Shown: positions 9,188-19,630, counted from the first letter of the stretch. The stretch is DNA of 64,000 bases from Xenorhabdus innexi (GCF_002632485.1 NZ_NIBU01000015.1:1-64000); one strand, 5' to 3'. Notes: generated by a model not told the origin, from the letters alone. Numbers and translations: made by a program.

Positions 9188-9448
9188 ATGGCCGCAAATG
9201 CCTTTGTTCGTGCTCGCATAGATGAAAAATTGAAAAATGAAGCTGCAGCTGTGCTAGCCAGCATGGGGTTAACCGTTTCTGATCTGGTGCGCATAACACT
9301 CACTAAGGTCGCAACCGAAAAAGCTTTACCATTTGATATGTGTATTCCTAATGAACTAACAACTAAAACCATTGCTAATAGTGAAAAAGGAATTGATGTC
9401 CACCAAGCAAAAGATGCTGATGATATCTTCGATAAATTGGGTATCTAA
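9188..9448 (+). CDS. dinJ: DinJ-type antitoxin
   Basis: 86 residues of the RelB/DinJ family: an N-terminal ribbon-helix-helix DNA-binding part (VRARIDEKLKNEAAAVLASMGLTVSDLVRITLTKVA) and an acidic C-terminal toxin-neutralising tail (KDADDIFDKLGI). It would bind and inhibit YafQ and repress the pair's promoter. A strong Shine-Dalgarno AAAAGGAGG precedes the ATG. Two genes, 6 nt apart, form the operon. Its place between orn and a tRNA gene suggests acquisition. Confidence 0.9.
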   Translation: MAANAFVRARIDEKLKNEAAAVLASMGLTVSDLVRITLTKVATEKALPFDMCIPNELTTKTIANSEKGIDVHQAKDADDIFDKLGI

Positions 9449-9454
9449 TAACTC

Positions 9455-9730
9455 ATGAAACAAAGAGCTATTGAATATTCCACCCAGTTTCAAAAAGATG
9501 TGAAGTTAGCTCAGAAAAGACAGAAAGACATAGAAAAACTGAAAGCATTAATGAAGCTCTTGATTAACAATGAGTTGCCATTACCTACTGTATACAAAGA
9601 TCATCCATTACATGGCAACTATAAAGGCTATAGAGACGCTCACATAGAACCGGATTGGGCCCTTATCTACAAAATTACCAGTGACCTTATCCGATTTGAA
9701 CGGGCTAGAACGCACTCTGATCTATTTTAA
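9455..9730 (+). CDS. yafQ: YafQ-type ribonuclease toxin
   Basis: 91 residues, close to E. coli YafQ over the whole length (KDVKLAQKR, PLPTVYKDHPL, YKGYRDAHIEPDW). YafQ is a RelE-superfamily ribosome-dependent mRNA endonuclease. The known functional residues H50, H63, D67, W68, H87 and F91 are all present at the same numbers, so the toxin looks intact. It follows dinJ by 6 nt and depends on it for control. Confidence 0.93.
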   Translation: MKQRAIEYSTQFQKDVKLAQKRQKDIEKLKALMKLLINNELPLPTVYKDHPLHGNYKGYRDAHIEPDWALIYKITSDLIRFERARTHSDLF

Positions 9731-9814
9731 ATATGGATACGGCGAATAACGATAAATATAGATTAAGTGGGCGAAAACCCACTTAATCATTTTATATCAG
9801 TAAAATAATGTCAT

Positions 9815-10360
9815 TTATTTCTGGATAAAATGTTCGCGGTAATAAACCAGTTCCGCAATTGACTCCCGGATATCATCCAATGCCTGATGAGTGTTTTTCT
9901 TGCTTAAACCGGACAGCATTTCAGGTTTCCAACGACGAGCCAATTCCTTCAGTGTGCTGACATCCAGATAACGATAGTGAAAATACTTTTCCAGCTCTGG
10001 CATATAGCGGAATAGAAAACGGCGGTCCTGACCGATACTGTTACCACAAATAGGGGATTTTCCTGCCGGAATCCACTGCTCCAGAAACGCAATCGTCGCT
10101 TGTTCAGCTTCGGCCTCACTAAACGTACTCTGCTTTACCCGCTCCACCAATCCACTGGCAGTATGCGTTCTGACGTTCCACTCATCCATCAGAGCCAACT
10201 GTTCATCTGGCTGATGTACTGCAATAACCGGCCCCTCCGCAAGAATATTCAGCTCTGAATCCGTCACAATAGTCGCAATTTCAATTATGCGATCGCGCTC
10301 GGGATCCAGACCCGTCATTTCTAAATCTATCCAGATAAGATTGTTCTCACTTTTTGACAT
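9815..10360 (-). CDS. orn: Oligoribonuclease
   Basis: 181 residues, the standard length. A DEDDh 3'-5' exoribonuclease of the cytoplasm that degrades 2-5 nt RNA fragments and pGpG, the last step of mRNA and c-di-GMP turnover. Motifs: [14 protein letters not shown] (Asp/Glu pair, residues 10-23), [12 protein letters not shown], and [10 protein letters not shown] with the catalytic His/Asp near 158-162. It is divergent from rsgA (110 bp between starts), as in E. coli, and faces the tRNA-Gly genes. Confidence 0.98.
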   Translation of the reverse strand: MSKSENNLIWIDLEMTGLDPERDRIIEIATIVTDSELNILAEGPVIAVHQPDEQLALMDEWNVRTHTASGLVERVKQSTFSEAEAEQATIAFLEQWIPAGKSPICGNSIGQDRRFLFRYMPELEKYFHYRYLDVSTLKELARRWKPEMLSGLSKKNTHQALDDIRESIAELVYYREHFIQK

Positions 10361-10470
10361 GATATATCCTAGGTTCCTTTAAAACAGGTAATCTGTATCA
10401 GAGGTGTATCATAGCGTTTTTGATCACCCGCAGCGATAACCAGCAAGATAGATGAAATAAGTGAGGTTCG

Positions 10471-11541
10471 GTGGCTAAAAGTAAACTCTCCAAAGGGCAG
10501 CAACGCCGTGTGCAGGCCAATCACCAGCGCAGGCTAAAACAGCCGCTCGACAGGAATAACGCCCAAAAGCCAGAACTGGATGACAGCCAGTTTGGTGAGC
10601 CACAAGAAGGGCTGGTTATCAGCCGATTCGGGCAACATGCAGATATTGAGGCCGCAGATGCTTCCATACAACGCTGTAATATCCGCCGGACAATCCGTTC
10701 ACTAGTTACCGGTGATCGTGTCGTATGGCGTCCTGCCTTACAGCTCCAGTCAGATGTTAAGGTTAATGGAATAGTAGAAGCGGTTCATGAACGTACTTCC
10801 GTTCTCACCCGCCCCGATTATTATGATGGTATTAAACCCATTGCCGCTAATATCAACCAAATTGTGATTGTTTCCGCTATTCTGCCTGAACTCTCACTGA
10901 ATATTATCGACCGCTATCTGGTGGCATGTGAAACACTCAATATTGAACCCTTGATAGTGCTTAATAAAATCGATCTTCTGGACGACGAAAGCCGGGAATG
11001 GGTCAACGGTGTCATGGATATTTACCGTCACATCGGCTATCGGGTACTGGAAGTTTCCAGCCATACCGGTGAAGGTATTCCTGAACTGATCCACTTACTG
11101 GCGGATAAAATCAGTATATTCGCAGGTCAGTCAGGGGTCGGGAAATCCAGCCTGCTTAATACCTTGCTGCCGGATAACGAAAAAACCATTCTGGTTAATG
11201 AGGTTTCTGATAACTCCGGCCTTGGTCAGCACACGACAACAACAGCACGCCTCTACCACTTTCCACAGGGAGGAGATGTCATTGATTCCCCCGGTGTCCG
11301 GGAATTCGGCTTGTGGCATTTGACACCAGAACAGGTGGTACAAGGGTTTATTGAGTTCCGTGATTATCTTGGTAGCTGTAAATTCCGCGATTGCAAACAT
11401 CTTGATGATCCCAGCTGTGCTTTACGCGATGCTCTGGAGCGAGGCGCTATCGCAGAAGAGCGCTTTGAAAATTATCACCGGATTCTGGAAAGTATGGCTC
11501 AGGTTAAACCACGCAAAAATTTCACCGAAGGTCAAAAATAA
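10471..11541 (+). CDS. rsgA: Small-subunit ribosome biogenesis GTPase RsgA
   Basis: 356 residues. A circularly permuted GTPase that matures the 30S subunit. Order of elements: basic N-terminus, OB fold (about 45-115), G4 NKIDLL near 167 before G1 [12 protein letters not shown] near 219, switch motif [11 protein letters not shown]3 DSPGVREFG, and a C-terminal zinc knuckle [14 protein letters not shown]. The start is GTG with GAGGT 5 nt upstream. It heads the rsgA-psd-mscM order found in E. coli. Confidence 0.98.
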   Translation: MAKSKLSKGQQRRVQANHQRRLKQPLDRNNAQKPELDDSQFGEPQEGLVISRFGQHADIEAADASIQRCNIRRTIRSLVTGDRVVWRPALQLQSDVKVNGIVEAVHERTSVLTRPDYYDGIKPIAANINQIVIVSAILPELSLNIIDRYLVACETLNIEPLIVLNKIDLLDDESREWVNGVMDIYRHIGYRVLEVSSHTGEGIPELIHLLADKISIFAGQSGVGKSSLLNTLLPDNEKTILVNEVSDNSGLGQHTTTTARLYHFPQGGDVIDSPGVREFGLWHLTPEQVVQGFIEFRDYLGSCKFRDCKHLDDPSCALRDALERGAIAEERFENYHRILESMAQVKPRKNFTEGQK

Positions 11542-11568
11542 GACAATAATTAGCAATACATCCTATGC

Positions 11569-11710
11569 ATATACCCAATGGATTTCAAAATGCGTCGCGG
11601 CGGCAAGCGAATGAACTCCCGGAAACATAGATAACCGCCTGTTTATAAAAACGGTGGCCGGAGTGAGTGAGCACCGCCAACAAAGAGACTGTTTGAAAGA
11701 CAACGGGTAG
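11569..11710. repeat. ERIC-like element (IRU) between rsgA and psd
   Basis: A palindromic element of about 140 bp that starts ATATACCCAATGGATTTCAA and ends TTTGAAAGACAACGGGTA, with internal CGGCGGCAAGCGAATGAA and GGAGTGAGTGAGCACCGCC. These are the terminal and internal signatures of enterobacterial ERIC repeats, which are non-autonomous MITE-like elements common in Photorhabdus, Xenorhabdus and Yersinia. The centre is longer than in the 127-bp E. coli type. It lies in the transcribed strip between rsgA and psd, so it should fold in the mRNA. Confidence 0.9.
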
Positions 11711-11804
11711 CCCTGACATTCAAGGTAAGGGCAGGTACAATAGCAGACTTTTGCCCAATTTTCGTATAAAAACATTGGCCGATAAAATACTCCAAGAGGT
11801 TGAC

Positions 11805-12734
11805 GTGCTGGATAATATTAAAATCAGACTACAATATTTACTGCCAAAGCAATGTATTACTCACTTAGCAGGCTGGTTCGCCAATAAAAAAGCTGGCTGG
11901 TTAACACAGCTTGTAATTAAGGCTTTTGCCAAAGTTTATAAAGTTGATATGAATGAAGCCCAGAATCCTTCTTTTCAGGCTTATTCAACCTTTAACGAAT
12001 TCTTTGTCCGACCATTAAAAGAGGGCATTCGTCCTGTTGTCAGTGAAACACACCAGTTGGCACTGCCCGCAGATGGAGCCATCAGCCAGCTAGGCGCCAT
12101 CCGTGAAGAGCAGATTATTCAGGCTAAAGGCCACTACTATACTGTAGAAGCGCTATTGGCGGGACAGCACCAACTTGCTCAACAATTCCGCAATGGCCAT
12201 TTTGTCACGACTTACTTATCTCCGAAAGATTATCACCGTGTTCATATGCCCTGTGACGGCGTACTGAAAGAGATGATTTATGTTCCCGGCGATCTGTTCT
12301 CAGTCAACCCGCTGACTGCCGCTAATGTGCCGAATTTGTTTGCTCGTAATGAGCGTGTTATCTGCATGTTTGATACCGCTTTCGGCCCGATGGCACAAAT
12401 TCTGGTTGGTGCCACAATTGTGGGCAGTATAGAAACCGTCTGGAGTGGCTGTGTCACCCCTCCGCGCGAAGGGATTATCAAACGTTGGGTCTATCCGGCA
12501 AAAGGCGAGGAAGGGGCTGTTTCTCTGAAAAAAGGAGAGGAAATGGGCCGTTTCAAGCTTGGTTCAACCGTAATCAATCTGTTTGCCCCCAATCAGATTC
12601 AGTTTGCCAATAACTTATACAGTGGCTCACAGACTCTGTTGGGTGGCCTGATGGCACAAGCTATCTCAAACGATGATGAGCTCACTGAGCACACAACTGA
12701 CGATGTTTCCATGAATCAAAATAACGCCAGTTAA
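11805..12734 (+). CDS. psd: Phosphatidylserine decarboxylase proenzyme
   Basis: About 309 residues from GTG 11805, chosen because AAGAGG stands 5 nt upstream and because E. coli Psd begins at the matching position (IRLQYLLPK); a longer TTG-started frame from 11751 lacks support. The enzyme converts phosphatidylserine to phosphatidylethanolamine at the inner membrane. Motifs: [36 protein letters not shown], and [11 protein letters not shown] near the C-terminus, where the Ser of LGST is the autocleavage site that becomes the pyruvoyl cofactor. It is followed after 24 bp by mscM. Confidence 0.97.
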   Translation: MLDNIKIRLQYLLPKQCITHLAGWFANKKAGWLTQLVIKAFAKVYKVDMNEAQNPSFQAYSTFNEFFVRPLKEGIRPVVSETHQLALPADGAISQLGAIREEQIIQAKGHYYTVEALLAGQHQLAQQFRNGHFVTTYLSPKDYHRVHMPCDGVLKEMIYVPGDLFSVNPLTAANVPNLFARNERVICMFDTAFGPMAQILVGATIVGSIETVWSGCVTPPREGIIKRWVYPAKGEEGAVSLKKGEEMGRFKLGSTVINLFAPNQIQFANNLYSGSQTLLGGLMAQAISNDDELTEHTTDDVSMNQNNAS

Positions 12735-12758
12735 TTTATTACCAAGGAGCCCCTTATT

Positions 12759-15700
12759 GTGCGCCTGATTATCAGTTTATTTCTTAGCCTGTTTATTGCG
12801 AATCTGACTTTTGCTTCCACAGTACAGCTGGATGAAAACCAGCTTAAACAGGATCTGAAACAGGTTGAAGGCAGTAAAAATCCACAGGATGCTGAAATTG
12901 CGCAAGCACTGCAAGGGGCTATCAATTGGATTAATGACACAAAATCCTCCAAGGAACAGATCGCAAAATACCAGAAGTCCATTGATGATTTCCCTAAAAT
13001 TATCCGGGAATTAAGACAAAAAATTCTGGCTGCCAGTGAGCCACCCCCTGCTATTCCGGCTAATCAGCCTATCAGCAGTCTGGAACAGCAGATTATCCAG
13101 CTCAACAGTCAATTACTGGAGCAGGAGCGGCAGTTACAACAAGAACAGGATAAAATCCGGGAAATCAGTGAGTCCGTAAATCTCATGCCTCAACAGCAGG
13201 CAGAAGCAAGGCGCTTGCTAACTGAGGCAACTTCCCGGCTTCAATCATTAAACACATCTCCCACGGTATTGGGGGAAGCACAGTTAGCCCTTGCTCAGGC
13301 GGAAGTAAATGCCCGTAAAACCGTCACCAGTGAACTGGAGATGGCACAACTTTCGACCAATAATCGGCAGGAAATTGCCCGCTTACGGGCAGAATTATTT
13401 AAAAAACGCTATCAAAATCTCGATATTCAGCTCCAGCAACTCCGCAGCCAGCTAAACGCCCAGCGCCAGCAAAAAGCAGAGTCAGCGCTTGAGCATACCG
13501 AAATGCTGGCAGAACAAAATGGCGGAAAACTGCCCCAGTTTCTACTGGATGAACTTCAGCAAAACCGCCATCTTTCACAAATGCTCAACCAGCAGACCCA
13601 ACGCATGGATTCCATTGGCTCCCAGCAACGTAAAGCAGCCGATGATATTCTGCGGGTACGACAGACTCTTAATACTATCCGCGAACAGGCGCAATGGCTG
13701 GGTGATTCAACAGCACTTGGAGCTGCATTAAGGACACAGTTAACACATATTCCGGATATCCCGAAATCTCAGCAGCTAGACCGAAATATTGTCGAGCTAC
13801 GGGTTAAGAGACTGGAATATGAAGAAATGCTGGAGAGTTCTCAACGGGAAAGCGAACATACTCCGATTACGAATAACAGCCTGACTTCGACCCAAAAACA
13901 GGTTTATGACTCCCTTATCCGTACCCGAAAAGAGTTGCTTAACTCCCTCCTTTCCGGTTATGACAGCGAAATATTAGAATTAACGAAACTCAAAGTCTCT
14001 ACCAGTCAGTTAAATGATGCGCTGAAAGAAGTTAAGGAAGCGACACACCGCTATCTGTTCTGGGTTGCAGATGTCGATCCCATTTCACTGAATTACCCGC
14101 TGCTGGTTGTGCGGGATTTAACCCAATTGCTCTCTCTGGATACCATCTCCCAGTTAGGCATTGCAATCCACGTGATGCTGACAACACAGGATACCTTACT
14201 TTATCTGCTGGGTACGTTGTTGCTGGTGATATTCAGCATCAGTTCGCACCGCCAGTATCATGCTTTTCTTGAGCGTTCCAGCAACCGTATCGGCAAGGTG
14301 ACACAAGATCATTTCTCCCTGACGATGAGGACGGTGTTCTGGTCTATAGTGGCGGCTTTACCTCTGCCGATGCTCTGGTCTGCTATTGGTTATGGCCTGA
14401 AAAGTGCCTGGCAATACCCGATGGCAACAGCTATCGGTAATGGTGTCAGTGAAACAACGCCAATTCTGTGGGTTTTCATGCTCAGTGCAGCATTTGCCCA
14501 TCCGAACGGCCTGTTTATTGCTCATTTCCGCTGGCCGGAAGAACGGGTAAAACGGGCAATGCGGTTTTATCGGGTATCAATTTTCCTGATTGTGCCACTG
14601 ATGATGGCACTTATTACCTTTAACAATTACAGTGATCGCGAATTTGCTGCAACCCTCGGCAGATTATGCTTTCTGATGCTCTGCGTCTCGCTAAGTCTGG
14701 TCACAACCAGCCTGAAACGCGCTGGTATTCCGCTGTATATGGACAAGCACGGGTCAGGTGAAAACGCCATCAACTCGGTTTTATGGTGGATATTACTCTC
14801 TGCACCGATTCTGGCCGCGCTGGCCTCGGTACTTGGTTACCTGCAAACTTCGCAGGCTTTGTTGGCACGGCTCGAAACCTCTGTTGCCATCTGGTTTTTC
14901 CTGCTGGTCATCTATCACATCACCCGCCGATGGATGTTAATCCAGCGCCGTAAAATTGCTTTTGAAAGGGCCAAACAACGCCGGGCAGATATCCTTGCCC
15001 AACGCGCTAAGAATGAAGATGATTCCAGCAACATTAACAGCAGTGTTGAAGGAGCGATTGACATTGAAGAACCGGTTATCGACTTAGATGCAATCAGTGC
15101 CCAGTCTTTAGGTCTGGTACGTTCCATTCTGACTATGCTGGCTCTGGTTTCGCTTATCCTGTTATGGTCAGAACTCCATTCCGCGTTCTCTTTCCTTGAA
15201 ACGATCCCGTTATGGGATGTTACCACTGTCATCAACGGCGTTGATACTATTCAGCCAATCACGCTGGGTTCCATTCTGATTGCAATTCTGGTCATTGTTA
15301 TTACCGCTCAGCTTGTTCGCAATCTCCCGGCCTTACTGGAGCTTGCACTGCTACAGCATCTGGAGCTAACGCCCGGTACAGGCTATGCCATCACCACATT
15401 AACCAAATACAGTATTACACTGATCGGCGGTATCCTCGGTTTTTCATTAGTGGGAATTGAATGGTCAAAACTGCAATGGCTGGTCGCTGCAATGGGGGTT
15501 GGTCTTGGTTTTGGGTTACAGGAAATTTTCACCAATATCATTTCCGGGCTGATAATCTTGTTCGAAAAACCAATCCGTATTGGTGATACCGTAACGATCC
15601 GGGGGCTGACCGGCAGTATTACAAAAATTAATACGCGGGCTACAACCCTGACTGACTGGGACAGAAAAGAGATTATCGTTCCCAACAAAGCATTTATTAC

Positions 15701-16103
15701 TGAACAATTTATCAACTGGTCATTATCTGATACCATCACCCGTATTGTCCTGACTATCCCTGTTCCCGCAGAAACAGAATCCACTAAGGCAACAGAGATA
15801 TTACTGACTGCGGCAAGGCGATGCCCGTTAATTATCGATAACCCGGTGCCTGAAGCCTATCTGGTTGACATTCAGCAAGGGATTCAGATTTATGAACTGC
15901 GCGCTTATGCCGCAGAAATGGGGCATCGTATGCCAGCCCGTCATGAAGTACATCAGTATATTTTGCAGGAATTCCACAAACACGATATCACCCTGCCATT
16001 CCCCCCATTTCAGGCACGTGTTGATATTTTCGGGCAGGAAATCCGTAGTGCTACAACTAATATGTCAGGTCGTAATCTTCCGCGTAAACCGGGAGACCTG
16101 TAA
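12759..16103 (+). CDS. mscM: Miniconductance mechanosensitive channel MscM
   Basis: 1114 residues, near the usual length of YjeP/MscM. GTG start with AAGGAG upstream. A signal peptide (first 20 residues, ending FAS) leads into a long Gln-rich periplasmic coiled coil (about 20-400), then some ten membrane segments and a C-terminal MscS channel domain containing MGVGLGFGLQEIFTN, the pore-lining Gly/Ala pattern, and a beta domain (VTIRGLTGSITKINTRATTL). It opens under membrane tension to release osmolytes on hypo-osmotic shock. Third gene of the rsgA-psd-mscM series. Confidence 0.97.
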   Translation: MRLIISLFLSLFIANLTFASTVQLDENQLKQDLKQVEGSKNPQDAEIAQALQGAINWINDTKSSKEQIAKYQKSIDDFPKIIRELRQKILAASEPPPAIPANQPISSLEQQIIQLNSQLLEQERQLQQEQDKIREISESVNLMPQQQAEARRLLTEATSRLQSLNTSPTVLGEAQLALAQAEVNARKTVTSELEMAQLSTNNRQEIARLRAELFKKRYQNLDIQLQQLRSQLNAQRQQKAESALEHTEMLAEQNGGKLPQFLLDELQQNRHLSQMLNQQTQRMDSIGSQQRKAADDILRVRQTLNTIREQAQWLGDSTALGAALRTQLTHIPDIPKSQQLDRNIVELRVKRLEYEEMLESSQRESEHTPITNNSLTSTQKQVYDSLIRTRKELLNSLLSGYDSEILELTKLKVSTSQLNDALKEVKEATHRYLFWVADVDPISLNYPLLVVRDLTQLLSLDTISQLGIAIHVMLTTQDTLLYLLGTLLLVIFSISSHRQYHAFLERSSNRIGKVTQDHFSLTMRTVFWSIVAALPLPMLWSAIGYGLKSAWQYPMATAIGNGVSETTPILWVFMLSAAFAHPNGLFIAHFRWPEERVKRAMRFYRVSIFLIVPLMMALITFNNYSDREFAATLGRLCFLMLCVSLSLVTTSLKRAGIPLYMDKHGSGENAINSVLWWILLSAPILAALASVLGYLQTSQALLARLETSVAIWFFLLVIYHITRRWMLIQRRKIAFERAKQRRADILAQRAKNEDDSSNINSSVEGAIDIEEPVIDLDAISAQSLGLVRSILTMLALVSLILLWSELHSAFSFLETIPLWDVTTVINGVDTIQPITLGSILIAILVIVITAQLVRNLPALLELALLQHLELTPGTGYAITTLTKYSITLIGGILGFSLVGIEWSKLQWLVAAMGVGLGFGLQEIFTNIISGLIILFEKPIRIGDTVTIRGLTGSITKINTRATTLTDWDRKEIIVPNKAFITEQFINWSLSDTITRIVLTIPVPAETESTKATEILLTAARRCPLIIDNPVPEAYLVDIQQGIQIYELRAYAAEMGHRMPARHEVHQYILQEFHKHDITLPFPPFQARVDIFGQEIRSATTNMSGRNLPRKPGDL

Positions 16104-16144
16104 TTTAATTTAGGGTGGTGATTTTAGGGAAAGAGAACAAAAAT

Positions 16145-17353
16145 ATGGTAAGGCGCATTCCTGTTCAGATAAGTGGCTTACTGGCATTAAATGGTGTTTC
16201 CATTCTGGGAAACACCGTTACAGAAATTGCCATTCCGTGGTTAATTCTGGAAATATCAGGCAGCCCATTACTGGTTGCTGCTATTATGTCAGCGAAAATG
16301 CTGCCATTGATATTGTCTGTTTTTTTCAGTGCACAGTTGGTTGATAGATATGGTGCATTCTGGATCTCAGTCTTATCGGATTTAGTGAATTTCCTGAGTG
16401 TCTTATTAATCCCCGTATTCTATACGATGGATATTCTTCACCTTTATCTTTTGACGATTTTATTGGTATTTTCAACTATCTTAGATGCACCGGGACGTCT
16501 GGCTAAAGATATTATGCTGGCAAAAGAGATAAAGCAGCATCAAAAAGAGAATGAGTTAATTAATGGAATAAACAGCACTATTGAAAATATCTGTGATCTT
16601 GTTGGCCCCGCTTTTGGCTCCCTCATTATCGCAATGCTGGGCACAATAAACGCATTGTACTTTGACGCAATCAGCTTTTTAGTGGTTTCCTTCGGTATTA
16701 TTATTCTGAAAAAATATTTTGTTGCCGATATAAACCAGAAAACTGAAACTGCCTCTCTGCCACACCGTTATTTTCTTGAAGCTTTCAGCTACATTAAATC
16801 AGAGAAGGAATTGTTTTCTATTCTGATCCTCAGTTCAATAATCAATTTTGTTATTACCCCATTCCTGACCGTTTATCTGCCTTACGTGAATAAAATCGAA
16901 TTTAATTCCGTTGTCAGTCTTGGGGTTTCAATGACGTGCTTTGGTATAGGTACCGCCCTTTCCTCTTTACTGTACGGTATCTATGGTAAATACTTTTCCA
17001 GTCACCGGATACTGCTCTCCGGCTACAGCCTGCTTGGGCTATGCTTCCTGTCTTTGTCTTTATTCAGTGGGCAGTATGTTTTGTTTATCCAGCTTTTTGT
17101 CATCGGCTGTGGAATTGGTTTTGCTGCTCCGGTAGAAATTACGTTAATTCAACGTAAAGTACCTGAAAATCTGTTTGGCCGGATAATGACACTGTTTACT
17201 TCCTCAAGATTTCTTAGCATTCCTGTCGGATACATCTCTTTTGGCGCTGTACTGGAATCAGGAATCTCACAACAAACACCTATTATCATGGCCGTAGTGG
17301 TGTTTAGTGCAATATGGGTTTACTTACTTCTGCGAGGGAAAAAAGAAAATTGA
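16145..17353 (+). CDS. MFS transporter, MFS_3/macrolide-efflux-like
   Basis: About 402 residues, 12 hydrophobic segments. N-terminal helices contain LNGVSILGNTVTEIAIPWLIL and SAQLVDRYGAFW, the loop motif between helices 2 and 3; a long central loop precedes helix 7. The layout resembles MefA/enterobactin-exporter (EntS)-like carriers that pump out drugs or siderophores; the substrate is unknown. Start choice: ATG 16145 with AGAG 9 nt upstream, rather than the GTG at 16115 which has poor spacing. It follows mscM by 41 nt and may be read through from it, but is not part of that locus in E. coli, so this is where accessory DNA begins. Confidence 0.8.
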   Translation: MVRRIPVQISGLLALNGVSILGNTVTEIAIPWLILEISGSPLLVAAIMSAKMLPLILSVFFSAQLVDRYGAFWISVLSDLVNFLSVLLIPVFYTMDILHLYLLTILLVFSTILDAPGRLAKDIMLAKEIKQHQKENELINGINSTIENICDLVGPAFGSLIIAMLGTINALYFDAISFLVVSFGIIILKKYFVADINQKTETASLPHRYFLEAFSYIKSEKELFSILILSSIINFVITPFLTVYLPYVNKIEFNSVVSLGVSMTCFGIGTALSSLLYGIYGKYFSSHRILLSGYSLLGLCFLSLSLFSGQYVLFIQLFVIGCGIGFAAPVEITLIQRKVPENLFGRIMTLFTSSRFLSIPVGYISFGAVLESGISQQTPIIMAVVVFSAIWVYLLLRGKKEN

Positions 17354-17396
17354 ATTGAAGGTAATAAAGCCAGAATAAGATGATTTTTATTGATAA

Positions 17397-17433
17397 GAAA
17401 ACGCTGTTGTAAAATAACAAACAGCGTTTTTAG
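17397..17433. terminator. Bidirectional rho-independent terminator
   Basis: Arms AACGCTGTT and AACAGCGTT around an 11-nt loop, with an A run on the left and TTTTT on the right. It separates the convergent MFS gene and DUF805 gene and can serve both. Confidence 0.85.
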
Positions 17434-17474
17434 TTTTGGCAAACTAAAGATAAGATCAAAGAGATACTACTATT

Positions 17475-17828
17475 TTAACGCATTCCTTTCGGATCAGCAC
17501 CGTAGTCATTACTGCCTTCAGTACCTTCCAAAACGGTAAAGATAAATACTACAATACCGGCAACAGGGACAAAACACAGTAAAAACCACCAGCCTGAACG
17601 ATTAGAATCATGCAGTCGACGCACTGTTACAGCAAGAGATGGGATAATAGTTCCCAAGAAATAAATAACATATAATATAGCGCCGAAGGTGTCACCGAGA
17701 ATTGCAGCTAATATCCCAACGACAAGAAAGGCGAGCATATGAAAAAGATAAAACATCCAATACTCTTTACGACGCGCACGCCCGGAAAAATCAGCGTAAT
17801 TTTTTAAAACCTGAAGATACCAATTCAT
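17475..17828 (-). CDS. DUF805 membrane protein (YhaH/YhaI-like)
   Basis: 117 residues: N-terminal NWYLQVLKNYADFSGRARRKEYWMF, three or four membrane helices, and the VRRLHDSNRSGWWFLL signature of DUF805, followed by a short C-terminal tail NDYGADPKG. The function of this family is unknown. It stands alone. An 822-bp gene-poor stretch lies upstream. Confidence 0.9.
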   Translation of the reverse strand: MNWYLQVLKNYADFSGRARRKEYWMFYLFHMLAFLVVGILAAILGDTFGAILYVIYFLGTIIPSLAVTVRRLHDSNRSGWWFLLCFVPVAGIVVFIFTVLEGTEGSNDYGADPKGMR

Positions 17829-18650
17829 AATGTTACTTCTTTAAAATTAAATTTTATAAAACAAAAGGAGACAAACTATAAAGGATGCAGGATTTTATAC
17901 TCACTTATCTTTTAAAGTCCACGTCTCATTCTTAAAGCAATAATATTAACCAAATCATGTAATTCTTAGATATTGAATTCAGAAAATCTGTCTAATATAA
18001 AACACAGCATGCTTTCAATATACATTCGTCTGGCTCATATCAAAGTTACCTAGAAACCAATCAGAAAAACAAAGGCAATTAACTTATTATTAACCACTAA
18101 TAAATAATATTTATTTAGCATGTTATAATTAACAAACTTATCTAAAACATGAATAGTTTCCTGAAAAAACACATTCAATAGTTATTAATGAATGTACAAA
18201 CGCAAAAAATACTGTCTTATCGACCACGGCACTGACATAAATTTAACAAAATCATATTATCTCAGAATAGATACGAACATGCTTTATCCCCTGATTTGAA
18301 AGCAAGCCGTGGTTACTACTTATGACCTATCCTACAGGCAAGCAATTTTATAGTAATCAGTAGAGTATTTTCATACAGGCTGTTTTTCACACTCTGTAGC
18401 AAAGTCATTACTACAAGTTGTGTTCCACTAATTTTTTCCACTTGATCTGGAATTATATTTTTGCGATCAGCCTTATTGCATCATTAGGTATCGGTAGTCA
18501 GGGGACATTTAGGCAGTGATTTGATTAAGCAAAAAACATTAGTGGCAGTTATTCCAAACTGCCTACTTGCAAATTTAATGTAAAGATTGCTACCCTAAAA
18601 ATTCTAAATCAGGTAAGACCTAAGAACCTATGGGAAAGCAACTTAGCTAA
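17829..18650. other. Long AT-rich gap, no gene recognised
   Basis: No convincing coding frame, tRNA or terminator. Between about 18430 and 18640 the sequence is less AT-rich and gives several short interrupted frames (for example one reading HLIWNYIFAISLIASLGIG), which may be a decayed gene or insertion-element remnant; I could not identify it. The DUF805 promoter should be near the left end. Confidence 0.4.
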
Positions 18651-19628
18651 TCAATACTTCTGGATATAATTGAGGACTATTGATAAAAACAGCTGACTAT
18701 CTACAGAGTTCAATATAGTAATAGGCTTTCTCTGCTTATTTGAGACTGCATCCTTCCAATATGGTGATTTAGGGTCATAAAGACAAGTCATCCCACGGTC
18801 TTTCCCTTCTAAAATAACATCCACATAATTTTGAGTAGTCGTGGCGATAGTTCTATCAATAAGCCATGCTACAGTTAGGGCATCATGGATCCAGCAACCA
18901 TTTAATCCTCTTGTCTCTATTGAATAGTTCATCCAAGGACGAATTGTTTCGACCAAAAACTCGCATAATGGATTATTAAATGTAGATAAGTAATCTAAAT
19001 CAGAATGTAACATCTGAGTTTGTGTCGTGACGTCCATCGGTACCAGAGTAATGTTTGCGCCACTTGTTAATACAATATGTGCTGCTTCTGGATCAACGCC
19101 AAAGTTAGTATCCTTTTGATAACCCGAAACATTGAAAACTCCACCCATTATGATAATTTCAGCTACAGACTTAGGAAAGTCAGGATATAACTGTATAACA
19201 TTAGCAATGTTAGTCAAAGGCCCAATTGCTATAAGAGTCACTTCGCCTGGGTTATTACATACTAACTCACCTATACTTTTAACTGCCGATAATTCTTCCA
19301 AAGGAAATTGTTCAGGAGGAATAGTATCTTTCCATAGATGACGCAAACCATTCTGATCTACTCCATGATCAAGTTTCTCGCGCCATTCTGCAATAGGCTC
19401 TAATAAACCTTGGGAAGCACCACGGATTACCGTGATATCTATACCTAATCTCTGTAAAAGAGATTTTGCTACAGAATAGCCTATTTCACTGGGAGTATTA
19501 CCTGCTACAATAGAAATTAATTCAAGAGAAATTTGAGGGGCTGCGATGGCAAGTGCTAAAGCAAGGCCATCATCAACATTAGCTCCAGCTATGCCATTCC
19601 CTGGATCACAATCAATAATTAACCGCAT
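18651..19628 (-). CDS. Nucleoside hydrolase (IunH/Rih family)
   Basis: About 325 residues from ATG 19628, which sits 2 nt after the stop of the upstream LacI gene; a longer frame starting inside lacI is not needed. The family splits the N-glycosidic bond of ribonucleosides. The N-terminal calcium/ribose site reads DCDPGNGIAGANVDDGLAL, an expanded form of the usual DTDPGIDDAL. Also present are GPLTNIANV, IIMGGVF, NFGVDPEAA and the active-site block NGCWIHDALTVAWL. Which nucleoside is used cannot be told. With the regulator and transporter next to it, it makes a compact uptake-and-cleavage module on the minus strand. Confidence 0.9.
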   Translation of the reverse strand: MRLIIDCDPGNGIAGANVDDGLALALAIAAPQISLELISIVAGNTPSEIGYSVAKSLLQRLGIDITVIRGASQGLLEPIAEWREKLDHGVDQNGLRHLWKDTIPPEQFPLEELSAVKSIGELVCNNPGEVTLIAIGPLTNIANVIQLYPDFPKSVAEIIIMGGVFNVSGYQKDTNFGVDPEAAHIVLTSGANITLVPMDVTTQTQMLHSDLDYLSTFNNPLCEFLVETIRPWMNYSIETRGLNGCWIHDALTVAWLIDRTIATTTQNYVDVILEGKDRGMTCLYDPKSPYWKDAVSNKQRKPITILNSVDSQLFLSIVLNYIQKY

Positions 19629-19630
19629 AC

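Noticed and set aside
11751-11804. Longer psd starting at a TTG
   Set aside because: No ribosome site, and the extra 18 codons do not match the family; GTG 11805 has AAGAGG upstream.
15383-15784. 133-codon minus-strand frame
   Set aside because: Antisense to the MscS domain of mscM; shadow frame.
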